Source: Marsupella aquatica (taxonomy: Eukaryota > Marchantiophyta). Taken from it: DNA of 64,000 nucleotides. Both the position numbers and the translations under genes were made by a program. The stretch is taken from positions 16,492,001 to 16,556,000 of the forward strand of contig OZ316898.1 in assembly GCA_973895155.1 (NCBI GenBank). Direction: 5' to 3'. The notes beneath the pieces were generated by a model that saw nothing but the letters and a program-made list of their open reading frames with translations, searched no databases and was not told the DNA's origin. Of the stretch, positions 40,458-53,485 are shown piece by piece (within the stretch, counting starts at the first letter, position 1; every line of letters starts with the position of its first letter).

Positions 40458-43400
40458 TTGATTTCGTCAGGTGAGAAGAGAGCTCTGGAGATGGCGATGG
40501 CGTGCGGGCGCAGCAGCAGCGCTCGATCGCTATCGACATTATTGCGTAAAGCCGTTGCCAGTCGCTGCTCGTCATTGTCATCATTGTTGTCGGGGTCTTC
40601 ATGCTCGTCTGATTCGTCTTCTGCTGCCACTACTGGTGCGATTAGTTCTACTCTCGGCTTTTCTCAAGGAAACAACAGCTCGGATCTGAGGGCTAGTGGC
40701 AGTGATACTGGTGCGCCAGTCCCCGCGGGGCTTACGGGATTGGGAGGTTCCGTTCCGTTCGTTTCGTTCCGTTTGGTTTCTGTACTGGAATTTACGCTGC
40801 TTGTCTCTAGTCCCTTCCCTTCACCGCATTAACCCGGATTATTTGTTGTGAATTGATGTATGAGAATTGATGGAACCACCACTTTTGGTTCATTAGTGAA
40901 TGGCTGGATTGGATTTAGTGCTATGAAGTGAACGGATAGGACAGCAATGGTCGACTTAGCTGAATTCTTCGAAGTGCATGCTTTTGTTGGGGTTTTGGAT
41001 CATAAATGTCTACAATTGTATAAACCATTGCTCAAGATTTTCCTCGGAACGAATGGTAGCAGCGCTAGATCTGTGTTGTAGAATAGACCACCAAGAATAT
41101 GGTACTAGTGTGAAGTACCTGTTATCGACTTCTCTTTGCATGTCAACGTAAATTTTGATTTAATTCAAGATAATTTAATTGCCTTCATTCTAGTAAGATT
41201 GCATGCCAACAAAAAGGTAGTTCTTAATGAAATTTTAGGGGTTTGGTCACAGACAGAAGTAAATATGGGTTCACTTTTTAACGGTAAAATGTCTGGTATA
41301 GCCGATACCTTACAATGTAGGGAGGAACAGCTCAATTGCCGGGGTTGCTTTGTTTGAATGTGGTATTGGATGAGAAAGTCTAGGAGGTAACTTCAACGCT
41401 CAGAGCTGCACATCTTATTGTGCAAAGTGAACTCCTGCTTTTGGAAACGTGTCATAGGAAGATGTCTGAACTGAATCTGATCGTTGCGCAGACGCGTTAG
41501 GCTCCCTCTTCAATAGCTTCAAGCACGAAGATTGGAACGTGGTAGATGGAGTTCACTCTTTCCAAACTTCCTTTCCTTACTCGGTATGCTCTTGCGAAGA
41601 TATTATGTCTTGGAGATGTTCTCATCTCAAAGCGCAAAATCGATTGAGCCGTGATTTTCGCTTCCCTTCCTTTTAGTAGAGAATCAGATTTTGCTATTTT
41701 GGCAATGTCTCTTTGTTGTTGATGGTCTGAGAGACTAGCCGTATTTCCCTGTTTTAAGAGCTGATCTGGTTGATGGAATTCTCAGGCCCTCCTAGGTCGT
41801 GCAAGTGCTACATCACTTGCAGATTCAAGGTCAACTAGGCCATTTTCGAGCCAAGGTGCACCACTTATAGAGGTTAGTTTTTACTTGTGTTCCTCATTCC
41901 AATCCTGGTACTTGTCTAAATTGGAACTCCTGAACTGGCCATTTGTATTTGGAGCCCTATTTGTGTGAGTGCCCTAGCGTGACAATAAGCGAGATGAACG
42001 AATGGCTGCAGGTCTCTCAATTATCGACCCTACCGTGGCCACGACATCCACGTCGGGATAGAGATGTACTCCCCAAATGTCAGGCACTGCTATCAAGACC
42101 TTCTACTACAAGCTCTCTAGTGTGTCGTCCGGCATCTCCAGACTTATCTCTTGGGACGAGCAGTGTCGATCAGGTTGGCTCCTAAGTATTTCTACGTATC
42201 GTTAGTTGTTGATGGTCGGGTTGCTGTCCTTTTTAGCGTGATCTCAGATCGATTAGTTTCAGCAAACCCTTCGCTACTCTCATCCTTCTCCAACCACAGG
42301 TCTCGTGTCTTTGGTACCCTCACCATTGCAACTGATAGATTGACGTAGAGTGACTCGACTTAGTCAATCAGTAGTAGAGATGGATACCCTATATATTTCC
42401 CCTACAAGTTGCGCCTCACTGACGATCACTCATGCACCTGTGCCAGAGCTACATGAAATACTACATTAGCAAGAAAAGACTGCTGTTGAGAATCAAGTGT
42501 AGCGCCTGAAAGCTGAGCACATTTACATGTTGGAGCACAGGACTAGAGTTGTTTTAATCCTTTGGATCTCTTGGAGAGTTGGAACCTCGGATTAGTCACA
42601 AGGTGGCTACACAACATTCGTGTCTGTCTGGAGGATCTCTCTGAGGAATTGCGGTCCTAGATCTCCGATATGGTGGCTTTGTCTTCATTGATAGCCATAG
42701 ATCTGTTGGGGATGTGGTAACATTTGATCTTACAAGAGTGACTCGCTAGAATTGCATAGACTGCGACACACAATATAGCTTTGTCCTGTCCAACATCGGA
42801 GGGTTTAAATAGTGTTCACTTTTAGACAGAAGCTCTTAGTAATAGTCACGCTAGTCACACATATACAGGGCATCGAACTGAACTAGTTATTACATATATG
42901 ACATCGTGGGGTTTTGAGACATCTAAATGAACGGGCTGGGAATGTAGCAGCTCATTACGAACACTAATTGCCGGTCATCTGCTCTAGGACAAGTTGGATC
43001 CTTTTGCCCTTGTTGCAGACGAGCTGGCTATGCTAGGACACAAACTGCGGTCCATGGTAGCTGCAGAGGTGCGGTCTCATTGACTTTCTGCTTGATTCTA
43101 TGATGGCCTTCGTGTCTGTTGGGGTCTGTTTGGAAAGATTAAATGCTTCTATTTCTGAAAATGATGGTTATTGAAGCGTCTTGATTTTACTATTGCTGTA
43201 GCTCATTCTTATCATGCCGCTCCGCAAGCCGTGGATTGTAGACTGATGGAGTTGCTTCAGTGTCAACGTTTGTATTACTGCAGTGTTTTCATATTTGGTT
43301 ATTGCAGAGCTGACAAGGCTCTGTGCACCTTGATGTGAGCAGGACTGATGACCTATAACTGTTGAAGAATAATTATTCCTCATATTTGGTCATTGCAGAG

Positions 43401-43684
43401 CTGACAAGGCTCTGTGCACCTTGATGTGAGCAGGATTGATGACCTATAGCTGTTGATGAATAGTGATTTCATCGCAGGTTTTCAGGAACCCATAATTCTC
43501 ATTGTGTGGTGCAGGTCCCAAGATTAGCAGAGGCAGCCGAGTACTTCTTTAAGCTTGGTGTTGAGGGCAAGCGCTTTCGGCCCATGGTATTCACCTGTGT
43601 GCAAGCTCTCACAATTTGACGCCTTATAACAGAAACGAGCTTACGTTGCTTGTGTTTTTCCATTCCGCCCCCCCCCCCCGGCCC

Positions 43685-43718
<34 letters not shown>

Positions 43719-46700
43719 CGCTCTATCTGTATGGTTGATGCATTCACGATGTGAGATTTAAGACTGTAGATCTTTGACAGGTAACAGCTGAAGGTTATAC
43801 TTCAAGTGAAACCTAGTCATTCATGTTGAAATTAGAATTGATGGCTATATGACTTGGTTTGCGCATTGCAGGTCCTTTTACTGATGGCTTCTGCACTGAC
43901 CTTTGAGGAGATTGGCCAAAATTCTGCTGCTGAGTACCAGCGAGTAAGGCAACAACGTATTGCTGAAATAACAGAAATGATACATGTAGGCCATCCCACC
44001 TACCATCAAGAACTAGTAGAATTGTGCCATAAAGTCAGTCTAATTGTGGCTGTGCTTAAATGCATTTTTAAGGTAACAGGTACATTTGCACGTTAGGATT
44101 AGCGCGCTTCCTGGCCCCGCCCCGCCCCGCCCCGCCCCGGCCCCCCGTGCGTACCCATAAAACAGAAACAGAAAACGATTTAAGATAAAACAGAAAGCAA
44201 TGCGACAAAAGGAAGAATGAACACTATCTGTATCTGGTATTTCCCCATGTTAAAACCAGGGAGGTTTTTGTAGGAATTACACCCTCTACAGCCCCGAGAA
44301 TTTTGAAGTTATGGAGAATATGAGCTGTTACTGCTGTCTACTGTAATAGAGCGTGCTTTTGTAGTTATAAAAGATTTGTTCTGTAAAGAGTGCAGGTAGC
44401 AAGCCTTCTGCACGATGATGTGTTGGATCATGCAGACACACGCAGAGGCATTGGCTCGTTAAATCATGTTATGGGGAATAAGGTACAGTCCGTTATACGC
44501 GTGCTTGAAAACGCCATCTCTAACTTAAAATAAGGGTCAACTTGGTGTATTGTATGGATGATCGTGATAAGTTCTTCCAGATTGCCATGCGACTAGCCTT
44601 AGCTTTCCCTCTGTTGGAGGAAATACTCAATTGGTGGTGCTTGGGATTGATGTTTGGCAGTTGGCAGTATTGGCTGGGGACTTTCTACTTTCCAGAGCTT
44701 CTGTTGCACTCGCTTCATTGCACAATACTGAGGTACCGCTTTTCTCACCGAGAGCACTGCCTGTTTCAAAAAATTCTACTTCGTTTATTTGTGACGGTCT
44801 CTAAGAAAGTCCTCTTTTTGGTCGCTTTTGTATGGGAGATGCTACTACGGGTTCTCCAACGCATGGTCCATTTTAAATACAGTACAAGTCAATCATATGC
44901 ATTGGCCCTCATGAAATGATTGGGGTGACGACAAGGTTGTGGAGTTGCTTTCGAAGGTGTTAGAGCACCTTGTCACTGGTGAAATCATGCAGCTGACAAC
45001 AGAGACGCAAGAGATGTGCAGGTGCTCTAAACCCTGACAGTGGGTATCACTTATTCTTTTGCACGTAGCGCCGACAGTTCTTTAAATTGGATCAACTTTT
45101 GTTTGCAAGATCCCTGTCCCTTCAGCTTTTTCACTCGGCCTTCTGTTCTGTTGATAAATCAAAGCTAATAGTTGGAGACAAAATTCGGGCTCAGCTTATC
45201 GAAGTGCTTGCTGTTCAGATCAAATTTATTGCATTCATGTTTCATCTATCAATTGCTCTAATGCAGTGTTCAACTGCTGATTGTTTTATTCTTGGTGTAG
45301 CAGCATGGAGTATTACATGCAAAAGACTTTTTACAAAACTGCATCTCTCATGGCAAACAGCTGCAAATCAATCGCACTACTGGCCGACCAGCCCAGAGAA
45401 GTTGCGGATCTTGCATTTGAATATGGGCGTCATTTGGTAGGAATTCGTTCAGACCCCGCTGTGACTTTAATGTCTACAGGAGAATTTTCTTTTGGGCACC
45501 CTTTTGAATAGTCATTTGTCAATGTTGTCAAGTATGGTTCGTCATTGTTATCCATCTGCAGCACCTTGAGGATGATAAGATGACCTCTACACTTGTTTTT
45601 TTGCAGTTTTGGATTGATTGGGTTTAATATTGTGATTCTAAGTTGGCGGTTATCTACAGGGGCTCGCATTTCAACTTGTTGATGATTCTTTAGATTTTAT
45701 TGGAACAAAAGCCACTTTAGGGAAGCCAACACTTTCAGATCTTGCTCAGGTATCGTGGTTTCCACTTGTGGGACATTTAAACTTTTTGTCTTCTTTTCTT
45801 TAGTTTTTTTGTTGTGTCTAGTGATGTACGAGTTTGTTTCCAACGTTTTTCTTAACTTTTGAAGTGGATTTGGGAATAGAAACCATATTAGCTCTGTTAG
45901 TATTTGTTGAGGTGTCATCTTCGTTTTGAAGTCAGTACTTTGTCGGAGTATCAACGAGCCCCAAACTAGGTTCTTGCTCGTTCTCTGATATTAAATTGGA
46001 TGCCGGTAGAACTTTCCCTACGCACTTCTGCACAACTTGCTTTTCGGAATATGCCCACTTCGTATGTTCGATAATGAATCTGGTTGCTTTTCGTGCATAC
46101 GTGCAATACTGTGCTTTTCAGAGTATTCACTTGTGGTGGCCTCCAGACCTTATTTTTGTTTCAGCTACCACCGCCTGCAGAAATGTTGAGCATCCAGACG
46201 CCTGAACTGTTGCCCTACCTGGATCACCGTTGTGTGATTCCGTGTCTTAAGCGGAAAGATTTTAGATCTTTCTTAACATTTATTGTCTACTTTGCAGGGG
46301 ATAGCTACGGCCCCTGTCCTGTTTGCTCTAGAGGAGCACCCACGAATATATGATCTTGTTGACCGCAAGTTCAGGAGGTCTGGAGATGTTGACCAGGTAA
46401 TGCTATAAGGTGACTGGAATAAATACTCGCATGCGAAGAAATGCGATCGGAATATTTAAGTTGCAACTACCACTCGAGTTAAGAAATTGATGTTTACACG
46501 AAAAGATATTGTGGCCTTCAATCATGTCCATGTTCTTTGGGAATGATGAGATTTTAACTCTTGTTGGCCCACTTTGGCAGGCTTTAGAGATGGTCCGGAA
46601 CAGTCGAGGCATTCTGAGGACTCAGCAACTAGCTGCCCATCATGCCCATCAAGCTGCCCTTGCCATCTCTGGTTTACCACCCACTTCGTCCCAGAGGGCG

Positions 46701-46760
46701 CAACTGTGCAGGAGAGCTCTCACAGAGTTGACCGAGCAGGTCATTACCCGATCAAAGTGA
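40458..46760 (+). CDS. SPS: Long-chain trans-polyprenyl (solanesyl) diphosphate synthase
   Basis: About twelve exons, frame-checked: 40458-about 40775, 41786-41872, 42988-43068, 43515-43586, 43872-43985, 44396-44482, 44661-44732, 44936-45021, 45304-45436, 45660-45749, 46298-46396 and 46581-46760, giving about 470 residues. The serine- and arginine-rich start suggests an organelle presequence; the ATG at 40491 (MAMACGRSS) is an alternative start. Enzyme motifs in order are GKRFRPM, the first aspartate-rich motif in [36 protein letters not shown] and the second aspartate-rich motif in [10 protein letters not shown]; the protein ends QVITRSK. The Ala five places before the first DDxxD fits a long-chain product. 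The enzyme adds isopentenyl units to make side chains for ubiquinone or plastoquinone, and most resembles the plant mitochondrial type (SPS3). The donor of exon 1 is uncertain; the other joins are consistent in phase. Confidence 0.92.
43290..43465 (+). repeat. Tandem duplication of 91 bp in a synthase intron
   Basis: Two near-identical units start at 43290 and 43381, both beginning CATATTTGG(T)TATTGCAGAGC and containing GACAAGGCTCTGTGCACC. They lie in the intron before the exon encoding [12 protein letters not shown]. The duplicated TTGCAG looks like an acceptor site but has no coding exon after it. Confidence 0.75.
43669..43717 (+). repeat. C-tract and CA microsatellite in an intron
   Basis: A run of C of about 11 bases is followed by a GGCCCCCT junction and a (CA)n run of about 14 repeats, inside the synthase intron 43587-43871. 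Confidence 0.85.
44117..44148 (+). repeat. CCCCG pentanucleotide repeat in an intron
   Basis: Four to five CCCCG units in succession, in the intron 43986-44395 of the synthase gene. This GC-only block is in sharp contrast to the AT-rich intron around it. Confidence 0.8.
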
Positions 46761-48949
46761 GGTAAATTTTGTGGGTCGAAGGTGACCAAACTTTGGGTTG
46801 TGGGAACATATTCCCTTAATAAAAATCGAATCAAGAACTATTACCGGATACATTGCCATGAAAGGTGGATTGTATTATCTGTTACTACTGCATCCATCCT
46901 CCAGGGTTATTATTTTTCCACACACTGCCCATGATGTTAACCGTGTTGCCAGCACAATGTGGTTTACCGGTTGATGTCAGCGCCAGACTGAGCTTCATTA
47001 TGTCAAGAAAACGTCTGCCCTCTAGGCAATTGTTCAGAACAAGGGTGCAAAAGACAAAAAAGGGAAGGGGAAAACCCTAAAATGCACCGAGGAAAGTCGT
47101 GAAATTAAACTGCGGGGGCCCACTCACAATCACGAGTTCCCTCCAGAAGTAGCATCTACAAGTACAGCAACCGCCATGAATGACAACAAAGACGCGCCCA
47201 CCAAAGGTTTGCTTGGGCATCTCGGTCAGGATTCATATTGTGCTCACTTATAACCAATTGAGAAATTATAATCACAGCAAGACAAAATGTGATCGTTTGA
47301 TATCTGCCAGAAATGAGATGCATCTTGAATCGGAGATCAGACACTACACTAGAGTCTCAATGATTAAAGCGACACAAGACATTACACGAATGTGATGGGG
47401 GCCGATTTACAAAATCGTTACAAATTAGCTGGACGTTTAGTTCTTTGATTATATGTAACGACACAATTCGAGCCGAAGTCTGCAAAAAGTCTACAAATTT
47501 AACCCAAACGACCACTTTGAGCACCAACCAAAGTCTGCAAATCAATCACTTTGAGCACCAACCAAGTCTGCAAATCTGTCCCAAAGCCCACTTCGAATAC
47601 CAAAACACTCTAATTTAATCAGAAATAGCTGATTTTTGTCCTTTTGTGACGTCCCTTGGTTGGACAAAACTTTGGACCTCCTCTAGGATGGTCTAATTTT
47701 TGACGCAAAATTCCCACCTGATAGAAGCTTAAAGGTCAATCCCACCCAATTCCACGTAGGATTGGGATTCCCAAGCCGAGTGCTTCCCTCTATTGTGAAG
47801 AGAAAAATTAAATGTTTCAGTAGATATTATGAGAGGGCCAAAATAATTCTAAAGCCTGATATTGACAATTGAAACTAGCTGACTTTAACTTTTCTTTGGA
47901 TTTTCTTTTTATAAATTTTTGATTAAAGTGGAGACGGACCGGTTCGTATTTTGGGTATTAAGTCTGTGATGAAGTATGTTCGATTGATAGCATTTATGGA
48001 TATCTAAGGGCTTCACGGAACGAAGACTAATCAGTGCAAACAAAAGCAGTCAGCAACTAAGAGGATAATCAGCAAGAGTTTGGAGGGTTGAGTTTGTCCA
48101 AGAAGTTTTTTCCGAGTATAGTCCCAACCAGCTTCAACCTACATGGTGTATGAAAAGGGGTTTCAAGACATAGCAGCCGACCCCCTTTCACCTTAAAGGT
48201 TGAACTGGATCCGCTGTGAGCATCTTGTAATCGACTGGATATTCCAATAGGACTAGGCAAGAGCAACTTTTGAGCCGGTGGTTGTACTTGTCTTAAGATT
48301 AACGAGCACGACCCCTCAGCGGCTCCAGATGATGTCCACAATTGGACCGGTCCCTATTCGAGTTCACGCAATTTACTTTTTGCTATCCCCTTCACTGAGA
48401 GTCTGCTTGCTGGAATTGTATGTGCATTTCACGGAAGCTCCAGCACCAGCGCCGTGTAAGTGAAACTGTGCAGACTCCCCCGCTAATGTCTCTTTTTCGA
48501 AAGGACAGTTTGATATTGTCCTGTGGGCATCTCCCATTCTTTTATGCCTAATTGTGACGAAAATTGGAAGAATGCGGATTTCTCTGGTATCTCTTCATGT
48601 CGCACGTTTCTAATTTCTACAGCTTATATTCTACGCAGATCCTTTTGACTGTGGGTTCAAAACCGGCTCGCCACAGTATTGGTGTTGCTAGCATGGTACT
48701 TGTCTGAAGCGTACGATTTACATGTCAAGAAGTGGTACGGGGCACACGATTGTTCCCAAAGCCCAGCTAACTTCGTATAGTCATTTTGTTTGCCTTCGTA
48801 AGGCTGCATGAAGATTTGTCTTTGAGCTAATGCGGTCGCTGGGTGCTTCGACTTTCAATCCCAGCCATCGCACTCTCGGGGGGCACTTTCAATCCCAGCC
48901 CTCCTGGCTCGAGTGTTTTCCTCTTGTATATCTTATTACCATAGTGTTA
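46761..48949. other. Downstream flank of the synthase gene and spacer
   Basis: The first few hundred bases are likely 3' UTR (AATAAAA at about 46818). A duplication of about 34 bp at 47509-47575 has the unit CACTTTGAGCACCAACCAA and AGTCTGCAAATC. Nothing else was recognised. Confidence 0.4.
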
Positions 48950-49430
48950 AAACACACCTGTCACTATAAAAGCCTCATTCCATGTCTCACTACTCTGTTT
49001 CGCTATAAAAGATTCATTTCAAAGATTCATTCCATGTCTCACTACTCCGTTAATTCACACCTGCCACTATAAAAGCCTCATTCCATGTTTCACTACTCAC
49101 CATAAAAGGTGGAACACTAGCACCTTTTGTATAATCCAAAAAAAGTTTTGCAGTCAGCATTTTACTCACCATAACAGGTGAAACACTAGCACCTTTTGTG
49201 TAATCCAAAAAAAGTTTTGCAATCAACATTTTTTGTGTAGCTCAAAGTACATTCCTGAATCTATACTCTTTACCTTTTGTGTAGCTCAAAATCCACATTT
49301 TTTGTGTAGTTCAAAGTACATTCCTGAATCTATACTCTTTACCTTTTGTGTAGCTCAAAATCCATTCTTGAATCTATACTCTCTACCGGTTACCCGCAGC
49401 CCTTTTTACAATGAGAGCTATCCCTTTTTA
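48950..49430 (+). repeat. Composite tandem-repeat block
   Basis: Three neighbouring repeat families follow one another: CACTATAAAAGCCTCATTCC with CATGTCTCACTACTC (about three units, 48960-49095); ACTCACCATAAAAGG with ACACTAGCACCTTTTGT (two units, period about 67, from 49096); and TTTTGTGTAGCTCAAAGTAC with TTCCTGAATCTATACTC (two to three units, period about 69, from 49231). The 69-base period makes a repeating 23-residue reading frame at 49233-49436, which is an artefact of the repeat. Confidence 0.7.
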
Positions 49431-50232
49431 CAATGAGAGCTATCGGTTACCCATAGCCCTTTATAGTGCCCTTTATAGTGGCAGGTGTGGTTTAAGACGA
49501 TCAGGTCATACTATTTTCCCCCTGCGACTGAATTGCTTCCTAATCTCGTACCCACGGTCAACCGGCCACGTAGGATATCAGAGCTTTTTCCACGGGTCAA
49601 TTGAACGAACTCTCTACAGCTGAGCACAAAGCAAATTGCACCCTACGGCTACTGAGAGTGGTTAGCGTCCTTTCCTCAGAGAATTAGCTGCTTCAGCTAA
49701 ATTTCAGAGTACAGTTTTGATACATATACATAGAGAGCAGAAAAGGAGTTAAATCTTCAAGGAATCAAAGCCTTGTACCTCGGCAAAGACCCTCGTCTTT
49801 GTGGACCTCCGACTGTACTCCGCAATCCGTCGGCAATTGACGAACAAGGGTTAAGTTCACTGGGGGAGTCCGGTATTAGTCGTGCCGTTCTTTCCGACAT
49901 TCACTAGCTCGCAAAGGCAGACTTGGTGCCCTCATGACTATGGTCTCCAGTGCATGACAACACGTTGCGGAAGGACTAGGGCATTGGTCGGAGACTAAGA
50001 AAGACAAGGGGCTAGCTCCACCAATTCTGCCACGCAATCTGGCATGCCGTCGTCTCCTCTCGTCTTGATTACCAGGCTGCAAAGCGACACGAAAGCAATT
50101 AAGTGGCTACTCTCATCAAAATGGTCCCCATGGTCCTAGGTTAAATTATCCTTCCCAGGAGAACGTTCTCAACAAGAAGTTGTAAGTGCTGTATTAGGTC
50201 TGACTCTGAATCCACTCAGCCTTTCATTTCAT
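49431..50232. other. Spacer, nothing recognised
   Basis: No gene or repeat identified; short frames only. Confidence 0.35.
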
Positions 50233-50808
50233 TTGTGCACTCCTTTGACCCAGTTTTGGGCACACTCTCTCCCTGTTATACAGTGCTGCAGAATTGCATT
50301 GAACGGGTGCACGACCAAGGTTCACGTTGTTATCTCAGGAAACCAAAACCTTGGACACCCTGTCTATGCTGCAAGCAATCAGGTATACACACAACCCAAA
50401 CACGCCCGTCCAGCTAGGAAGATCAATAGGAAACTGTCGATGGATACAAAGATTTTCAATAAGGAAAAGAATAGCATACAGGTGATTCCACATCTCCACC
50501 AGGATCACCGAGTACATTCAGAAGGGTATTTCATCAAACCCAGGGCTAAAAGCCGAGTACCTTCTCCCTTCCGCTCTGTTGTTTCTTTCGCGTACGCTGG
50601 ACTCCCCGTTGGAAAGTCATCTCAGTACAAGGAAGCAGTCAAGAACTCACCTCGGCCGGCAATCGCGGTCAGTCAGGAGCTACCGTTCTTCAACCAAAGG
50701 ACTGAAACTCACCAAATTGTAGCCCTCCTTGGAATGCTTCCGTCGTATTCATCACATGCTTCATCGCTGCTGTGTGTCCTCTGTATCTCTGCTCGAGTGA
50801 TACCGTAA
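50233..50808 (+). CDS. Hypothetical 191-codon ORF
   Basis: An open frame of 191 codons without recognisable domain, signal peptide or neighbour support. Its composition is rather ordinary (Ser, Val, Lys, Pro rich), with a basic middle (KHARPARKINRKL) and a hydrophobic C-terminal stretch (SSLLCVLCISARVIP). It could be a chance frame, an exon of an unknown gene or a fragment of an old transposon. The upstream and downstream frames show nothing related. Confidence 0.2.
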   Translation: MCTPLTQFWAHSLPVIQCCRIALNGCTTKVHVVISGNQNLGHPVYAASNQVYTQPKHARPARKINRKLSMDTKIFNKEKNSIQVIPHLHQDHRVHSEGYFIKPRAKSRVPSPFRSVVSFAYAGLPVGKSSQYKEAVKNSPRPAIAVSQELPFFNQRTETHQIVALLGMLPSYSSHASSLLCVLCISARVIP

Positions 50809-53199
50809 TGGATTGATATGACAAGTTCGAAGGTATGTTGAGCATTATGCAGCTGCCCAAATCTCTTGCCGATTACCATCGTAACTGGAGCAATAATTTA
50901 TTCTCTTCGTCCTTCCACTCCATCAAGTTCTACCAATTATCAATTAGCTTATTTTCTCACATAGACCACTCTGCAACATGCCACATTAGCATTCTTCCTC
51001 ACAAACAAGAACAATTAGTTTATGCAAGGAAAAAACTATTTATTATTTGTGAGACAAGGCAAAAAAAAATTGGACCCTATAATTGTCAAAATCTACAATA
51101 AATACTAAAATGTAACATTTTAAATAAAAAAATAATGAGGAAAAATTAAATTAAATGGGTTGTGCTTGAAAGATCAATATTGTCCAATATATTGTTTAAA
51201 ATTTCTATTTAATTCTTAAATTCTTAAAATAACTATGGGTACAAAGAAAGTATTCAGGTACTGCAACATTTACCAAGATATTTAACAAATAAAAACCCTT
51301 CGACTACATGGATACAAAACTACCTGGACCGAGGAGTGCCAAGGGAAAGTCTTGCATGGGCCTGGCCGCATTTGACACTCTCTTGTCAAGGCCTGAGTTA
51401 TGTTAATTCTCAATGAGTGCTGGTAATCCAGATTGGAAAGGTGTGGTAAAATATCATCGATAGACTAGTTTTCAGTTCGAGTAGGGACGAGCTTGTTGCA
51501 CTACTGAGGGGACAACCAAGCAGCAGCAAGGTCAATCACCCAACTATTCCTTGAATTGTTTTCTGTTCTGGGACTCAGCAAATGAGACCATTTGAATGTA
51601 AAGATTTGGTGAATTTAAGATGAGTAGAGTTGAATGTAATAATTTTGCGAAATTGAATGTATCATGCCCAATGTTAATCGCCGTGCTGCAGTGTCACGAA
51701 GTTGAGACTGCACTCTATTTTATCACCCTTGTTGTTGTTATAGTTAATACGTGAGTTGCAGCACTATTGTAACATGCTTAGATATCACACCATACTGTTC
51801 GGCAGATTTCAGGCTGTTATATCTCCTGGTATTCCCTGGTTTCACTTTGGTGGGCAGCACATTAGATCCCACTTGGCTTGCAATGAGAATTTGTCTCTGG
51901 CAATTGCCAACAAGCTGTCCTTTTTCACTGCTGCCAAATTAGTTCCTAGACCCCCTAGCTACATTTTTTAGGCCTTGTTTGAGTAAAAATAATGTATGTA
52001 ATATTAGCTTTAGCTCAAGTTGTGTGAGTCTATTATGGTCCAAAATGATCTGGTAACACACTTTATTATGCTTAGATAGCTTTACAAATTTTAGTGAAAA
52101 ATATAGGATAAATTTACTCATCCAAATGTGATTTTGCAATAGTCTTCATAATGACCAGTAAAATGAGGGCTTCTAGCTTGAGTTTTGAGAGGCTAATATG
52201 GTTCATAATGCTCTGCTAGCAGACATTAAAACACTTAAGATATATGAGATATTTTAGCTAATTTTAGAACATTAATAAATCCAAGACACAATTTTTTTTA
52301 GTTAGTTGATTTGGGCATTGGATGGCGCTATATTTGACCACTAAAGTACCATGGCACTCAATTTGAGTTGAGAAAACTACTTTCTCAAGATCAATTGAGA
52401 AGACTGCTTTTCTCAACAACGAACCCTAAGCTTTCTAGTAGCTGAGTCCTATTAATTTGTAAAAGATTTGTCAATGTACTTTCAAATAATTGTAGAGATT
52501 TCAATGCAGTCCGACTTTGGCAAGTTTTGAATTAGAGGTTAATAGCCTCATGACCTTGACGCAACTATTCACCAAATAGAGAAGGGCAAAGCTTAAGCGT
52601 AGAGAATACAGAAGTCTGATTAGGAAGGGAAGCTGGTAGTCATGTTGTGTTGGACAAGTAGGATAGATTTTACACTATGTATTGTTTAGATTAGATTTTC
52701 TCACAAAATCGTTGTGGACCCATTCAACGATGGCTTGAGCAGTTTGATATTCCTTCAACTGCCACACTTTGCTTTGCAGGCCGAAGTCGATAGTGTCGTT
52801 ATCACAAGCAGTTGTCAAAATGAGGCCTTTTTTTACACGCAACCAAATTCTCAAGCTAAGTGAATCAGAATTCAATCCGTGGCAAGTCCATTTGAAATCA
52901 GGTCAATGTCTGATCAAATGAATTGTATCAGTTCATTGAGTTCAAGTTTGGACCATAGCTAGCAGTTTGCCTTAATTGCAAAAGGCCAGAATCTTACTCA
53001 AGGTGCCAATTACCCTTTATCACCCAAGTTATTGAGTTAGTTATTAGTCATTGCTTATTATATGAATTTGTTTTTAAATCTTTGAATTTAATTTTTAAAA
53101 TTGGATACGTAACTAAAACGGTTACATAGTGACAATTTTACCCGTCTTGTTCTTTGCATTTCTAATTTTTTACATTTCCTTTTACGATATGGCAACCCA
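50809..53199. other. AT-rich spacer
   Basis: No gene recognised. Within it, 52007-52130 and 52171-52290 look like two diverged copies of one segment (TAGCTT..AGCTCAAGTT, TATTATGGTCC.AAATGATCTG, GATA.GATTTTAG..AATTTA). The match is loose. Confidence 0.4.
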
Positions 53200-53370
53200 A
53201 AATTTACACCCAAATTGAACTAAACACAAATGAAAACTGTAAGTTTGATTCACAAAACTGACGAGTCTTGTTTGTTGCAGTTGTTGTTGACGTGGCACGC
53301 TCTGGTGCCAGGAATTTTGGAAGGGACCTCTCATGGGGTCCGTAAAGATTTGGCAAATTGGATATGGTGC
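53200..53370 (+). repeat. Dispersed AT-rich repeat, copy 2
   Basis: Contains the blocks CCCAAAATTTACA, TTGTTTGTTGCAG, GTGCCAGGAATTTTGG and AAGGGACCTCTCATGGGGT shared with copies at 39680-39870 and 63740-63940. The block reads DVARSGARNFGRDLSWGP in one frame; copy 1 reads DVVLSGARNFARDPSWGQ in the corresponding frame, so a former coding sequence is possible. Confidence 0.55.
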
Positions 53371-53485
53371 ATAGAAGAGAGGTTGCTCCAACTTGTCAAA
53401 CAAAATCAAACTTACATAAGCTAGGTGTACTCAAACTAATTATGCACTGAGCTGTTGAATAGGCCAAAACACTAATCAAGGACAT

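Noticed and set aside
40337-40630. Acidic 97-codon minus-strand ORF ([14 protein letters not shown])
   Set aside because: It is antisense to the serine-rich first exon of the polyprenyl diphosphate synthase and is explained by that composition.
41880-42985. Possible extra coding exon or retroelement in the long second intron of the synthase gene
   Set aside because: No frame there gives recognisable synthase or transposon motifs, and the flanking exons join in phase without it.
49233-49436. Repeat-protein ORF with 23-residue units
   Set aside because: It exists only because the DNA repeat period (69) is divisible by three; no start context, transcript evidence or domain supports it.
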